The notes under the pieces were generated by a model, which saw nothing but the letters and a program-made list of their open reading frames with translations, was not told the origin of the DNA and searched no databases. Source: Populus alba (taxonomy: Eukaryota; Streptophyta; Magnoliopsida; Malpighiales; Salicaceae). From it: a stretch of 64,000 nucleotides of DNA. The stretch is taken from NCBI RefSeq assembly GCF_005239225.2, contig NC_133293.1, positions 12,802,333 through 12,866,332 of the forward strand, written 5' to 3'. Both the position numbers and the translations under genes were made by a program. Positions 39,405-50,498 of the stretch are shown one piece after another (position 1 is the stretch's first letter; the number at the start of each line of letters is the position of its first letter).

Positions 39405-39600
39405 TTATTTTAACTTTTTAAAAGTATTAAAAAAAATTTAAAAATATTTCTTTTTCTTTCAACTTAATATTTTATATATATATATATTATTAAATTACTT
39501 TGATATATATTAAAAATATTTTTTTAAAAAAATATTTTAATACATTTCAGAGTAAAAATTATTTTAAAAAATAAGTACCATCATGCTCCAAATACCCTAT
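39405..39600. repeat. AT-rich MITE-like dispersed repeat, copy 7
   Basis: Family core TACTTTGATATATATTAAAA, then AAAAATATTTTAATACATTT, and an edge AAATACCCTAT. Termini decayed. Confidence 0.45.
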
Positions 39601-39639
39601 AAAAGTTGAAAATAAATGAATGATGAAGATTTATTTTTA

Positions 39640-40320
39640 TTTTCAATTCAACTTTTTTTTTTCATTTAACTTCCGTGTTTATTTTATATAAACCTTTAAA
39701 TGTCTATTTACTAATAATATGAAAGAAAAATAATTTTTAAGGCTATTATTCTCAAAAACAAATATCATATATTATTTTTTGATTATATAAAATTTAATTA
39801 TTGATTTTTTTATTGATATATATTTTATTTTTTTTGTGATTTTTTTTATTTTATCTATTATAATTTAATTTAATTTGACTTTTATATCAATTTTTATTCT
39901 CATTCTTTTTTTTTTTTCTATTGTCCTTTTCTTAATTAATTTTTTTTATTTATTAAATTTGATTTTTATTTTTTTAATTATTATTTGTTTTATTTGAAAT
40001 AATTTATGAAATTAAAAAAATTTTTTATTTTATTTTATCATCTCTTCAACTTTTTTATTTATCAAATTTAATTATTGTTCGTTCAGTTGCTATTTGTTTA
40101 TTTAAAATATAAAATTTGAATTATTATTTTTTCTCTAATTTCATCCTGCTTCAATATATATATATATATATATCAGATTTGATCAATGTTATTTTAATAG
40201 ACTGGAAACACAAAATTAAAAAATTAATAAGTTATTTTCTAACTCATATTTTATAGCATGGCTTAACACTAAAAAATATTATTGCCAAATATTGAAAAAT
40301 AATTCAACTTTGCATGGAGA
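39640..40320 (+). repeat. AT-rich dispersed repeat B, copy 2
   Basis: Matches 8285-9065 in the same order: T-rich start, TTTATTTGAAATAATTTATG in the middle, TTAATAAGTTATTTTCTAAC and AACACTAAAAAATATT at the end. Contains an internal (TA)n near 40155-40173. No coding capacity. Confidence 0.5.
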
Positions 40321-40419
40321 CCACTTCAATAAGAAAACTACTTCACAAAAAAAAAACAATGTGATTTCATTTTTTTCTACTAAATTTCTTCCATGTACAT
40401 TTTTCAATAACCATTTAGG

Positions 40420-40800
40420 TTATCTTTGGACACGTGAAGTCAATTAGATGATGTTGAAGTAAACCTCGTATAATTTATTTTTAAACCGTCTAGGTTGATA
40501 GGTTTTTTTTACTTGTTTTCATATTTTTTTTTTTTGGTTGGCGAGATTGCTTCTGGGCTAGTTAAGCCAATTGAGTCATGTCAAGAAAACTATCGCATAA
40601 TTTAATTTTAAACTTGTACCAAATAAGAAGTTAGGTTGAAATGTTTTTCTATTGATTTTATCCTAAAGCTTTTTTTAATGAGTGGCTGGGTTGTTTTTAA
40701 ATTGGTCACAGTAACTTGGTCAATTAAATTAATTATTATATGGTTTAATTTTAAATTTAAACTAAATAAAAAGTTAAATAAAGAGATAGAATTTCCACAA
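40420..40800 (+). repeat. Diverged tandem repeat, about 2.5 units of roughly 140-155 bp
   Basis: Recurring order of phrases: AGTCAATTAG/AGCCAATTGAG/GGTCAATTAA, then TATAATTTA/CATAATTTA/TATGGTTTA, then ATTTTAAAC(C/T)-type, then TAGGTTGA/AAGTTAGGTTGA/AAGTTAAAT. Noncoding. Perhaps a distant relative of the GTTAAC-rich family. Confidence 0.45.
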
Positions 40801-41286
40801 GTTTGATATTCTGAAAATTTTTTTTTATTGGAAAATAAATTTCAATCCCTCCGACAACACAGGGGATCCTTTAAACTAGTTCTTGCTGACCCTTGTTTTA
40901 AACATGGCGAGTCGACTTCAAAATTGATAAAATACCTGCCCAGTTTGCCTTTATCAATGATTGCCATAGTTTATACTATCAGAATTAAATTAAAAAGGTT
41001 CTGAATTGCATTTTTTAAATATAACTAATGAAATATTGTTTTTCTAAAAAGTCATAAAAGCATTAACATCGGGAGATCTCCAGAGGGTCTGATTTTAAGT
41101 TCTTGTATTTAAAAAGTTGCAAGTTAATCAATTTTGAATGATTTATCCGCGTCCAGTTGTCAATGACCAGAATTTTATGTTTTTTCCCCCGCCAATCAAT
41201 TAAATTTGGAAAACAAGGGATAGGATGAATATTTGCCACAGATAACTAGACAAAAGTTAGTCTTTTATGGATCAATAAAACTAAGA

Positions 41287-41455
41287 GCCCGTTTGGCATT
41301 GCTGCCAACCCGCGTTTTGCATTTTCTGGATCGTTTTGATGTGCTGATGTCAAAAATGATTTTTAAAAAATGAAAAAACATCATTTGCATGCTTTTCGGC
41401 ACGAAAAACTATTTGAAAAACAATCGCTACCACACTGCCAAACACGCTCTAAAAC
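41287..41455. mobile_element. hAT-like MITE, about 170 bp
   Basis: Starts GAGCCCGTTTGGCATTGCTG and ends CTACCACACTGCCAAACACG-CTC, imperfect inverted repeats around GTTTGGCA. The interior has TTTTGATGTGCTGATGTCAA, the dispersed-family core. Least decayed copy in the window. TAAAAC occurs close to both ends but not flush with them, so the target duplication is unproven. Confidence 0.65.
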
Positions 41456-42014
41456 ATGAACTGGGATGCGTTTAACTATTTATATGAATAGCTTATTTTA
41501 AAAAAATAACAATAAGAGAGAGGACAACTCCTTTATGAAATTAAAATAAAAGGAGAGGCTCAAACTCGTCGGCCGCCTCTAGCCCTGGACTTTTTTATAC
41601 AGGCTCATGGCTTTGTTTGGTGGCTATTTAGTTTTGTTTTTGGTTTTTTTATGTTTGTTTTTTCATTTTATTAAGTTTTTATTGATTTTTGTTATTTAAT
41701 ATTTGATTGATTATAAATTAATTTTTATATTTTTTATCATATAAAAAAATAAATAAATGATTAATTTAATATAATGGGGTTCATAATTAAGTCGCTATGT
41801 TTAGCAGTTGATTAGAATAAATATATTTTTTTATTTTCTTTTTAAATATACTCAACTAATAAGTTCATGTTGAAATAACTCACTGTACCTAGTTTAATAA
41901 TGATATACAAGGTTTTTGTTGATACAATATTTTTTTTTATACTCCAGATAATTTGGATTCAATCCACAGCTAAGCACACGAAAAATAAACCAGGGAGCCC
42001 GTCGAAAATTATTC

Positions 42015-42190
42015 TTAACAGGTAATGTGTTTTTTTTAAAATTTAATTTTTTATTTAAAATTAATATTTTTATGTTTTGAATTGTTTTGGTATGTTAATG
42101 TTAAAAATAATTTTTTTTAAAATAAAAAAAATATATTATTTTAATATATTTTAAAATAAAAAATATTTTAAATTATAATACTATCATATA
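42015..42190. repeat. AT-rich MITE-like dispersed repeat, copy 9
   Basis: Core TTTTGGTATGTTAATGTTAA, then AAAATAATTTTTTTTAAAAT and TTTTAATATATTTTAAAATA. Ends not resolved. Confidence 0.45.
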
Positions 42191-43329
42191 TATAAAAAAA
42201 AAAACCCTTGAAACGGGATACTTGACAGTTAATTGTTCGTTATCTCAGTGGCATCGTCACAGGATACGACTATTATTTTCTTCGAGAGTGACTGTAACGG
42301 ACAAGCCAGGCCCGTCGGCTCCAATTTTGCAAATCTCACGTGGTTGAATTACCAGCTATCTTGTCATTGGTGATGGCCACTTTGCATTTAATGTATTTTT
42401 TCTAGATTCTCAAATTATTGCTGGTTTCGTGGTTATAAGACTCGATCAAGGTATTGATCTGGTTATCTTGATTGATATGGTTCAAGATGATTTAAGTTAT
42501 GGGTCATATGAGTTGTCTCTTATTAATCTATCAATATTATTTTAAAAATAATAGAGTTTTTCATTGACCCCGCTAAGATTAGACTCTAAATCATTAGATT
42601 TATTTTTTAAATAATTGACAATAAGCTGTCCATCCTTTTATAAAATAAAAAATAAATAAAAGCCTCAGTATGTGATCCTTTTCCTAGCGCCATTTGTTTT
42701 TTTTTTCAGCTCTCTTATTTACATGTTAGTTTTTATTAAATTTTATTATTTAGTTTTGAATTAATTCTAAATCTGTGTTTTTTAATCATATAATAAATAA
42801 ACAAATAAATTAAAATTAATGAAGTCCATAATTTAAGTTCCATATTTAACGAGATAACTAGATGAATATACCATTTTGCTTTATATATATATATATATAT
42901 ATTGTATTATATCTACCCAATAACAATGTCACATTGAAACAATTTTTATAAGAGTTGAATTTAAAATATTAGCTAATTAAAGTGAGGTCGAGATTTTTCA
43001 AGTTATAATGTTATATTGAATTTGATGATAATAACAAAATATTTATGATAATTTATCTATTATTTTCTCTAAGTTCCAAAAAAAATATATCTAAATTGCT
43101 ATGAAAACGGAGGCAATAAACTTAGAACTTTAAACTAAAAATACAAATGCATTCATCGTGACCGAGAGTTTGAAAAATACATGACATGCATTAAAATCTC
43201 GGCAAAGTTAGTTCATGACATAAAACAATTCTTCACTCAACACGCAAAGTTGGTTCACCTAACAGCTAATAATTTTTGGCAATTTGTGTAAGCACCGAGA
43301 GTTTGAAAAATCTTGAATGATTTAGATAT

Positions 43330-43560
43330 GATTCGGGGAAGTGTAGTTGTAATTGTTTTTTTAAATATTTTTTATTTTAAAATATATTAAAATATATATT
43401 TTTTATTTTTAAAAAAATATTTTTAACATCAATGCATTAAAATGATTCAAAATATAAAAAAAAATTAATTTTTAAAAAAAAAAATTAATTTTTTTAAAAA
43501 TATAAATACAATTTTGTTTTTAAACGCTTTTTTAAAATGTGTGATTTTTTTTTTATGTTT
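43330..43560. repeat. AT-rich MITE-like dispersed repeat, copy 10 (inverted)
   Basis: Left edge near GGGGAAGTGTAGTTGTAATT, core AACATCAATGCATTAAAATG, then low-complexity A/T runs. Same family in inverted orientation. Right edge uncertain. Confidence 0.45.
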
Positions 43561-44370
43561 TAAAAAATAAAATATATTGAACTTGATTTAAGCTATGTAG
43601 ATCACAGTGTGCACATACAGAACTCATCGGTCGAAAGCACATGGATGCGAGTCAATAAATTAATTTTTTAACAATACTTGATAAATTGAAAGTCCAAGAG
43701 TTTGATGCAAATTTGAGTTCAACAATTGAAATTCTTCTGACCTTGTGGAAGCTTTTATGAAAAATGGGTCACGTGTTTGACAAAAGAGCACACAACATTA
43801 TAAAAAAAAACTATTTAATTAACCCAGCAAAGAATAATCATAAAAAAAACAATAATGATTACACCTTTTATCTTCTTCTTCTTTTTTCCTTGTTTTGAAA
43901 ATTACTCCCACTTAAAAAATCGAAAAATTATCTCATATGATCAAAGCGTTTTCGTCGAAGAAACCCAAGGCCATAGCAAACAAACTGGACTCTCACGGGT
44001 CGTTCTTGGAGGGCTATTGGGTCAGAGTCTAATCCAGCCCAACAATGTCGAGTCAACGCAGGAAACTTATCTAAAAATAAAGACCAAACCAGCAACCAAT
44101 TACAATCGAATATATTCGATAGAATTCAGGGTTAGGACCTCATCGATTCTCCGACAACAAACCGCTTAAATTCTAGCAAAATATCACGGTAAATTGTTTC
44201 AGATCTCGACTTCAATTCAGGTACACTAATCAATCATCTCCCTTTGTTTATTTCTCAATTAGCACCGAATTGAGTTGTTTGTGACCAATTTCTATCTCCT
44301 TTAACCTAACTGATCTGCCTCCATGCTGCCCTTGTTGTTTTTGTTTGTTCTTTTTCCGGAAACAGTCAGC

Positions 44371-46615
44371 ATGAAGTTCTTAGAATATACACCGCTGGAA
44401 CGGTAAAAATCTTTGCTAGTGTTGTTTGTTTTTTCCCCTTAGTTTCCTTTTCATAATCTGTCATTTTGAATTTGATTTTGTGCTTTTTTTTTGGTCCAGA
44501 ATGAATGAATTCTTAAGTCATTTAAATCTCGGGGAACGAACAATTAGGGGATATCTCGAACCTTACTCTTGTAAGTCCGAAATTGAAATCTGTGACTAAC
44601 TGGAATTTGATTTTGAAATCTGTTTTTTTTTAATATATATATACGCGTGTTGTGTTTTCTCAAGGTAAACACACTGGAACGGACAAAAAGCTCTCCCTCA
44701 GTTTGGAGAATGAGGTGATTCTGGAATATTTAATTTAATAAAGCACTGCATGCTTCCTTCGTATTTTTTTTCTTATTTCTTGGTCGAGTTGTCTAATTAT
44801 ATTTCCCCTAAGATTGTTATGCAGTCCCGTAGGAGGTGCAAAATTGCAAAATATTATTTGCGATGGTGGAGTTTTGGTACCTTAGATCTAGATTTTAGTT
44901 CTTTCGTTTTGGGTGGTGGTGGTTTCCATAACCGCTTCCACTTTAGATGCTTTAATTATATTTCCCCTACGATTGTTATGCAGTCCCGTAGAAGGTGCGA
45001 AATTGCAAAATATTATTTGTGATGGTGGAGTTTTTGTACCTTAGATCTAAATTTTATTTCTTTCTTTTTGGGTGGTGGTGGTTTCCATAACTGCTTCCAC
45101 TTTAGATGCTTGATTATCTTGGGAAGTCTTCAGATACAGACTCATCGTCACCAGCTGAATTTTTATTGAGCAGATCCAGGTGGTGAATCTTATATCTTAT
45201 CGAGGTAGCTTTGGAAATACTGGTTAGTCCCTTATGTTTTTTTGACTGGTTTTTCTTTATGCTCATTCCAGCCGAAAGACGTTGATTTACCTGGTTCTTA
45301 CGCTATATCGCATGTATCCGGATTATGATTTCAGGTAACACTGTACCTTTCATTGTATCTCATTGTTTTATGTGTTTGTATTTTTCACAGATGGTCAAAG
45401 GGGGATTATGGGTGATGCTACTGTCAGCTTTTCCTGTGACGTGGCAACCCACCATACAATCCTTCTTTAACTACACTGGGAGTGTTGTCAAAAGGTTTGT
45501 TTATATAATGTATTTATTTCTCAAAGGAGGATTATGGGTAATGCTACTGTCAGCTTTTCGGGCGACATGGCAACCCACTATATAATCCTTTCTCAACTAC
45601 ATTGGGAGTGTTGTCAAAAGGTTTGACAGACAGTTCACATACTGTTGCTCTAGTAGGAGCTGAGAGTTCAAGTCTCTCCATTTCCCAAATCTGATGCTGA
45701 TCATTTGTATGGTTGCCCCGATTTCTGTTTAATATCAGTTTTGTTTCATAGCCAGATTCTACTGGACACATAGTATTATTCCTTCTGGTTTCCTTAATTT
45801 ACGATATTCGCCTCCATTGCGGTTTTCAGTGCTGTGAATGCTCACCAGTTCTTCACAGAGGAAAGCTGGGATTCTTTTAAGCAGATTTTTGATAGCTACA
45901 TGTTTGAAGCATCAAGGGTACTAGCTAACTGCTTCAGATTCTTGGATGGCTATTGTGATATCATGAGTAGCTTTATCGTGCTAAATACTCTGAGCCTTAT
46001 TTCCTTGATTCAATGATCTGTGCAGGCATGGATTGAGGAAAATGAGGGCAGCTCCTTGCTGGAAACATTATACAAGGCTCTGGATGAGGTGAGCTTACTC
46101 AAAAAAACAAAGGCATGTTGTACCAAGAGGCAGTGTTGTGAATCTTGTGATAATATTGTGGTGCAGGTTGTAAAACTATCAGAGTGTGAAATCTACAGTT
46201 ATGATCCTGATTCTGACGCAGACCCATCATTAGAGAAAGGAGCCATGTAAGTTTCTGTCACCTTCTAGCCTTCAAATAAAAATTAGTTCTGCTATGGATT
46301 CCCTTAAAGGAAGAGTTTTGACATGGATTCTTTTTTTTCAACAGTTGGTCTTTCAATTTCTTTTTCTACAACAGAAAACTAAAGAGGGTTGTGAGCTTCC
46401 GTTTCTGCTGTTTTAGGTGGGTCGATATGTTTTGCTTTATTTTATGTTGTCTTTTTAAGCTTTTGGACATCAAAGCTAATGGCTCTTTTTTTTTTTTTTT
46501 TTTTTTTGGTTTTGCTATTTCTGTTTGTGGCAGTAACTTGGTTGCTGAAGGATTTCTCATGGATGACTCAAGTTATGAGGAGGATGGAGAAATATTTGAT
46601 GACATGGACATGTAA
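44371..46615 (+). CDS. MAF1: MAF1, repressor of RNA polymerase III transcription
   Basis: Exons: 44371-44402, 44500-44570, 44665-44714, 45106-45179, 45272-45334, 45830-45917, 46026-46088, 46167-46246, 46345-46416, 46534-46615; GT-AG and in phase, 224 residues, the normal size for plant MAF1. The three MAF1 signature boxes are present: A (MKFLEYTPLER to GYLEPYSCK, 1-36), B (YPDYDFS, 91-97) and C (IWSFNFFFYNRKLKRVVSF, 174-192), with an acidic C-terminus. MAF1 binds Pol III when growth is limited and blocks tRNA and 5S gene transcription; TOR-dependent phosphorylation controls it in other eukaryotes. Oddity: intron 3 carries a 159-bp tandem duplication that copies the exon 4 splice acceptor, and intron 5 carries a second tandem duplication. 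Confidence 0.94.
44794..45111 (+). repeat. 159-bp tandem duplication including the MAF1 exon 4 acceptor
   Basis: Copy 1 is 44794-44952 and copy 2 is 44953-45111; by eye they differ at nine positions. Both end in the same acceptor context, CACTTTAG then ATGCTT. The downstream copy is used in the gene model. A 90-codon open frame crosses the repeat but is noncoding. Confidence 0.9.
45395..45625 (+). repeat. Tandem duplication in MAF1 intron 5, 126-bp period
   Basis: The segment at 45395-45499 (GGATTATGGGTGATGCTACT and onwards to GTTGTCAAAAGGTTTG) recurs diverged at 45521-45625. Copies share phrases such as GGCAACCCAC and GGGAGTGTTGTCAAAAGG. No splice acceptor choice is affected. Confidence 0.85.
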
Positions 46616-47555
46616 GCGCAGATAGGTATGGACCGCCTGTTTGATGTTTATATGTGAAGATCCTTGACATCCGTCAGTAGTTGTGTAAAAAACAATGCCA
46701 TAGACTCATGGCACTTAAGTGGGTAGGATTTGTGTTCCAACATGTGTATGCATATAGTTGCTGCTCTCTGTACTTGACAAAATGCTATCTGTAAAATAAA
46801 TGTAACTGAAATCTAATGCTAGGCATGTGAGTAAAACCTTGCTGGAGTATATTCAATTCCTTGTCATATTCCAAGGACTTTGGTAAATATCCTCAACTGA
46901 GTATTGGATGGGTTTCCTGGATTTCTTTAGAAAAGGAAATTATGCGTGGAGAAATGAACATTGCAGACACCAAGAGTGAGAAACAGGGAAAAAAAATTGT
47001 GACGGCCATCTACAACCTCATAGCTGTTTGCAATGGGAATTTTGAAGCCTCCGTCAAATATGCCGTGGCATTGTTTGCAACCTGAGCTCCCACTTTCCAG
47101 GGATGTGCGTTCTATGAAAGTAGACTAGCTTTGAGGGTTAACAAGTGTCACAGTTTATTTGGTCCATTCATCCCGGGAAGGTGGAGGTATTGTCATCTTT
47201 TGATTTCACTTCTTACAAAACTATTGGCCTCTCTAAAAGAGCTAGCGTCGTGCCTTCTTCTTTCTTGGCTACTGAGTGGAGTATCAGTGCTTACAGGTAT
47301 CTTGCTGATTGATTGATCAATCTTGTCTTCGCAATGCACTTTACTTTTTTTCTGCCTAACTAAAACTGCATCGGGATGTACACTTGTTCATTTGGCAGTG
47401 ATTATGAAATGGAACAGCGCGCGCGCGCACACACACATGTACCTTCAACCTTTTCCATCATCAAAATAACAAGTGCACTGCCATCGCTTTTCTAGTATTT
47501 AAAACCAAGCGAATGATATATGTTTCCAGGCACCCGAATAAAGAAAAATTATGGT

Positions 47556-47710
47556 GTGTTTGAGATTGTGATATAGTATTTTTTAAAATAGTATTTTTTT
47601 ATTTTTTTTATTTACACATCAAAAAAATAAAAAAATTAATTTAATATTTTTTAAAATAAAAAATACTTTAAAAAAAGCCACAAAAAGAAGTTGTGGCAAT
47701 CACCCCTACA
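47556..47710. repeat. AT-rich MITE-like dispersed repeat, copy 11
   Basis: Left edge GTGTGTTTGAGATTGTGATA, AT-rich interior with TTTAATATTTTTTAAAATAA and AAAAATACTTT, right edge near GTTGTGGCAATCACCCC. Imperfect ends. Confidence 0.5.
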
Positions 47711-48947
47711 GCTAATATGCCTTGAAAGCATTCACGTGTGTGAACTATTTTTAGAAATCATTAGCAATTAGATTTTGATTGAGTTTGCACTACATATACG
47801 TACTACTAAATCACTCTGAGTTTCTGTAAATAAAATCCATCAGATTGCAAATACATTTTCTATTGCGAATTAGTATTTTCCCTGTATTTATTTTTATTTT
47901 ATTTTCATTTTTGTATCCATGCCTGCCACTATAGTTGGATCTGCTTAATACAGAAAAAGCTAACGAGAATGTCTCACAACATCTCTTAAACAATATCTAA
48001 ATGCCACTTTAATTTTTTAAACCCAGTTGAGAAAATAATAAAAAATCCAATATTTTAATAAATATTAATGAATTAAATAAGTGCTACATATTTTAATTTT
48101 ATTAAGTGTTTAGAATAACTGTATCACAAAAAATCAAAGTACGGATTGATCGGCAATATTGAATAATTTTAACAGGTACTCGAAGGATAGCTGTTAGCAG
48201 CTTAGCTCAAATGTGCAGAGAATCCATACAACCATGAGTAAGCAAAATCTGTCTTAATTCCTTGAATTGCATGATTGAATAGGATCTTATAAATAATTAA
48301 AATAAGAACTCCAATGTTTATCGTAAGACGTGACAGGCAGACGAGGCAGGGATTCTTGTCAAGGTACTACGTGGTGGGAAATTAGAATTCGAGCATAAAA
48401 ATATTAAGGCAGGATTCATAAACGTGACACTTGTTCAAAACAGGCCCCACCGGGTATTCTTGCACTGGCCTCTTTTCTATCTGTTTGATTTTTAGCACCC
48501 ATGATCGGATCTTCAAATCATCGCACCTAACCACTTTGTTTATGATCACGATTTCTAGTAATTATATATAACCAAACCCTATTCACTCTGCTCCTTCTTT
48601 AATGCTGCTCTTTCCAAGTGTATTTATACCGTGCCTTTCTCTTTTACAATCTTTTTCGTAGTTTATATATTTATATATATATACACACAAAAGCAAGGAT
48701 TCCATAAATTGCTTTCGATACATGCAACAACTACTTGAAAATTGCTGAGTTATGGCTAAGCACGTACGTAATGGTTAAATTAACTCGTGGGTTTCAAAAT
48801 ATATTTTCCTTCAAAGTACTGAATATACTCGCAGAAATTTACCCCCCCCCCCCCTTTTTTTTTTTTTTTATGAAAATACTTATAGAAAAAAAATGCTAAT
48901 AATTTTATTTTTTTCAATTAGCTATAAAATCAATAGAATAATAGCGT

Positions 48948-49108
48948 GTTTGAGATTATAGTGTAATGTATTTTTTTAATTGATTTTTTAGTTTTTTTTT
49001 TATTTCTGATATTAATATATTAAAATCATAACAAATTTTTAAAAAATCAATTTGATGTTTTTTAAAATAAATATATTTAAAAAAAAACAAGCAAAAACAC
49101 TCCCATGA
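48948..49108. repeat. AT-rich MITE-like dispersed repeat, copy 12
   Basis: Left edge GCGTGTTTGAGATTATAGTG, very like that of the copy at 47556; right edge AAAAACACTCCCA. The interior has GATATTAATATATTAAAATC. A close relative of the 47556 copy. Confidence 0.55.
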
Positions 49109-49348
49109 AGAGAAATGGTGCATCTCCCACTCCCTAGTTGACATACGTAATTACTGAAGGAGTTTAAAATTAATAAAAGCAATATGATTATGGCATACAA
49201 GTGGCATAGCATGTATTTTCTATATCATTTTATTCGTAATCTTCAGTGGTTAATTCATTGGCATAGTTGAAAAGATGAGATATTATGTTTTAACAAACCT
49301 AGGAAAAAAGAAGGGAGATATCATGATCCTGATCCCTGAAGAATTATA

Positions 49349-49565
49349 TGTTGAGAAATGTCAGTTAGATAAATCTGTTAGAACAGTTAGTCAGTTAAGT
49401 CAGTTAATTGGTTAGCATCAGTTCAACAACAAAATCCTTTGATCTCGGGGCAGCAGTTACTCTGCATGTACTCTGCATTGCAAAGGCTATATAAAGCCAC
49501 ACTGTTGTTCATTTTAATAAGACAGTTGAGGATTAAGCAAGAATTCTTTCATATATTTCTTATCA
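49349..49565 (+). repeat. 5' LTR of the copia element
   Basis: Begins TGTTGAGAAATG and ends CTTATCA. Contains TATATAAA at 49488-49495 as the likely promoter TATA box. It is preceded by TTATA (49344-49348), repeated after the 3' LTR. Confidence 0.95.
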
Positions 49566-49568
49566 AAT

Positions 49569-49580
49569 TGGTATCAGAGC
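49569..49580 (+). other. Primer-binding site, initiator Met tRNA
   Basis: TGGTATCAGAGC, three bases after the 5' LTR, is the standard complement to the 3' end of initiator Met tRNA used by plant copia elements to prime minus-strand synthesis. Confidence 0.93.
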
Positions 49581-49714
49581 AGAAATAAGAAAAAAAAAAA
49601 AAGCTGCAGCAAGTGAAAAGAAAGCTGTAATTGATTCTGCCGTAATTAAAGAGTGTTGTTACTCTTCTACCTTCTTCTTTTTCTTCACAAAACAAAGGAG
49701 AGCAAAACTGAGAG

Positions 49715-50498
49715 ATGGCAAATGACAGCAACAACAATTTTATTCAACCATCCATACCACGTTTTGATGGCCATTTTGATCACTGGAGCATGCTAATGGA
49801 GAACTTCTTGCGATCCAAGGAATTCTGGATCTTGATTGAGATAGGCTACACAGAACCAGAAGAAGGAGCAAGTGTAACGGAAACTCAACGAAAGAAATTA
49901 GAGGAGTTAAAACTGAAAGATCTGAAGGTAAAAAACTACCTATTTCAGGCCATTGACAGAACTATACTTGAAACCATTCCGGAGAAGAACACCTCCAAAC
50001 AGATTTGGGACTCGATGAAGAGGAAATATGAAGGAAATGCAAGAGTGAAGCGATCAATCCTCCAAACACTAAGGAAGGAGTTTGAAACACTGGAGATGAA
50101 AACTGGTGAGCATGTCACTGATTACTTTGCAAAAGTTATGACTGTAGCCAGCAAAATGAGGATCTATGGAGAGCAAATGCGAGATGTAACAATTGTGGAA
50201 AAAATTCTTCGATCTTTAACTGACAGATTCAACTACATAGTATGTTCAATTGAAGAATCAAAGGATATTGATGTTCTATCAATTGATGAGTTACAAAGCT
50301 CATTGATTGTACATGAACAAAAATTTCAGAAACACAGCATGGAGGAACAAGCTTTAAAAGTGACATATGAAGAAAGGTCATATGGTAGAGGTCAAAGCAG
50401 ACGAATTTTTAGAGGTGGAGGAAGAGGTAGAGGACGATATACCTTTGATAAAACCACTGTGGAATGCTATAGATGTCACAAGCTTGGCCATTTCCAGT
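49715..50498 (+). pseudogene. gag: copia gag, split in its zinc knuckle
   Basis: Begins MANDSNNNF and carries the copia gag (UBN2-type) core with the region around FDGHFDHW, then an Arg/Gly-rich stretch (SRRIFRGGGRGRGR) and the start of a CCHC zinc knuckle, CYRCHKLGHF. The nested hAT-type element enters before the last knuckle Cys, which lies beyond 51497. Reading straight through, about 20 codons of transposon sequence follow before a stop at about 50555. Confidence 0.92.

Larger units (their letters stand above)
40801..44370. other. Gene-free stretch with MITE-like copies, MAF1 upstream
   Basis: Contains the MITE at 41287-41455 and AT-rich family copies at about 42015-42190 and 43330-43560, plus (TA)n at 42881-42901. 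The part from about 43900 is less AT-rich and probably holds the MAF1 promoter and leader; a CAG followed by a GTAC-type site near 44217-44222 hints at a leader intron. No other gene recognised. Confidence 0.45.
46616..49348. other. Gene-free stretch downstream of MAF1
   Basis: The first few hundred bases are probably the MAF1 3' UTR. The rest holds a GC/CA microsatellite at about 47418-47438, MITE-like copies at 47556-47710 and 48948-49108 and a C13/T15 homopolymer pair near 48842-48870. Short frames at 46861-47085 and 47131-47316 lack recognisable motifs. Confidence 0.45.

Noticed and set aside
44750..45022. 90-codon frame with an internal protein repeat
   Set aside because: Lies in MAF1 intron 3 and simply translates the 159-bp tandem duplication.
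45650..45710. tRNA-like GAGTTCAAGTCTC segment in MAF1 intron 5
   Set aside because: Resembles a T-arm loop, but no acceptor stem, anticodon arm or full B-box context could be drawn.
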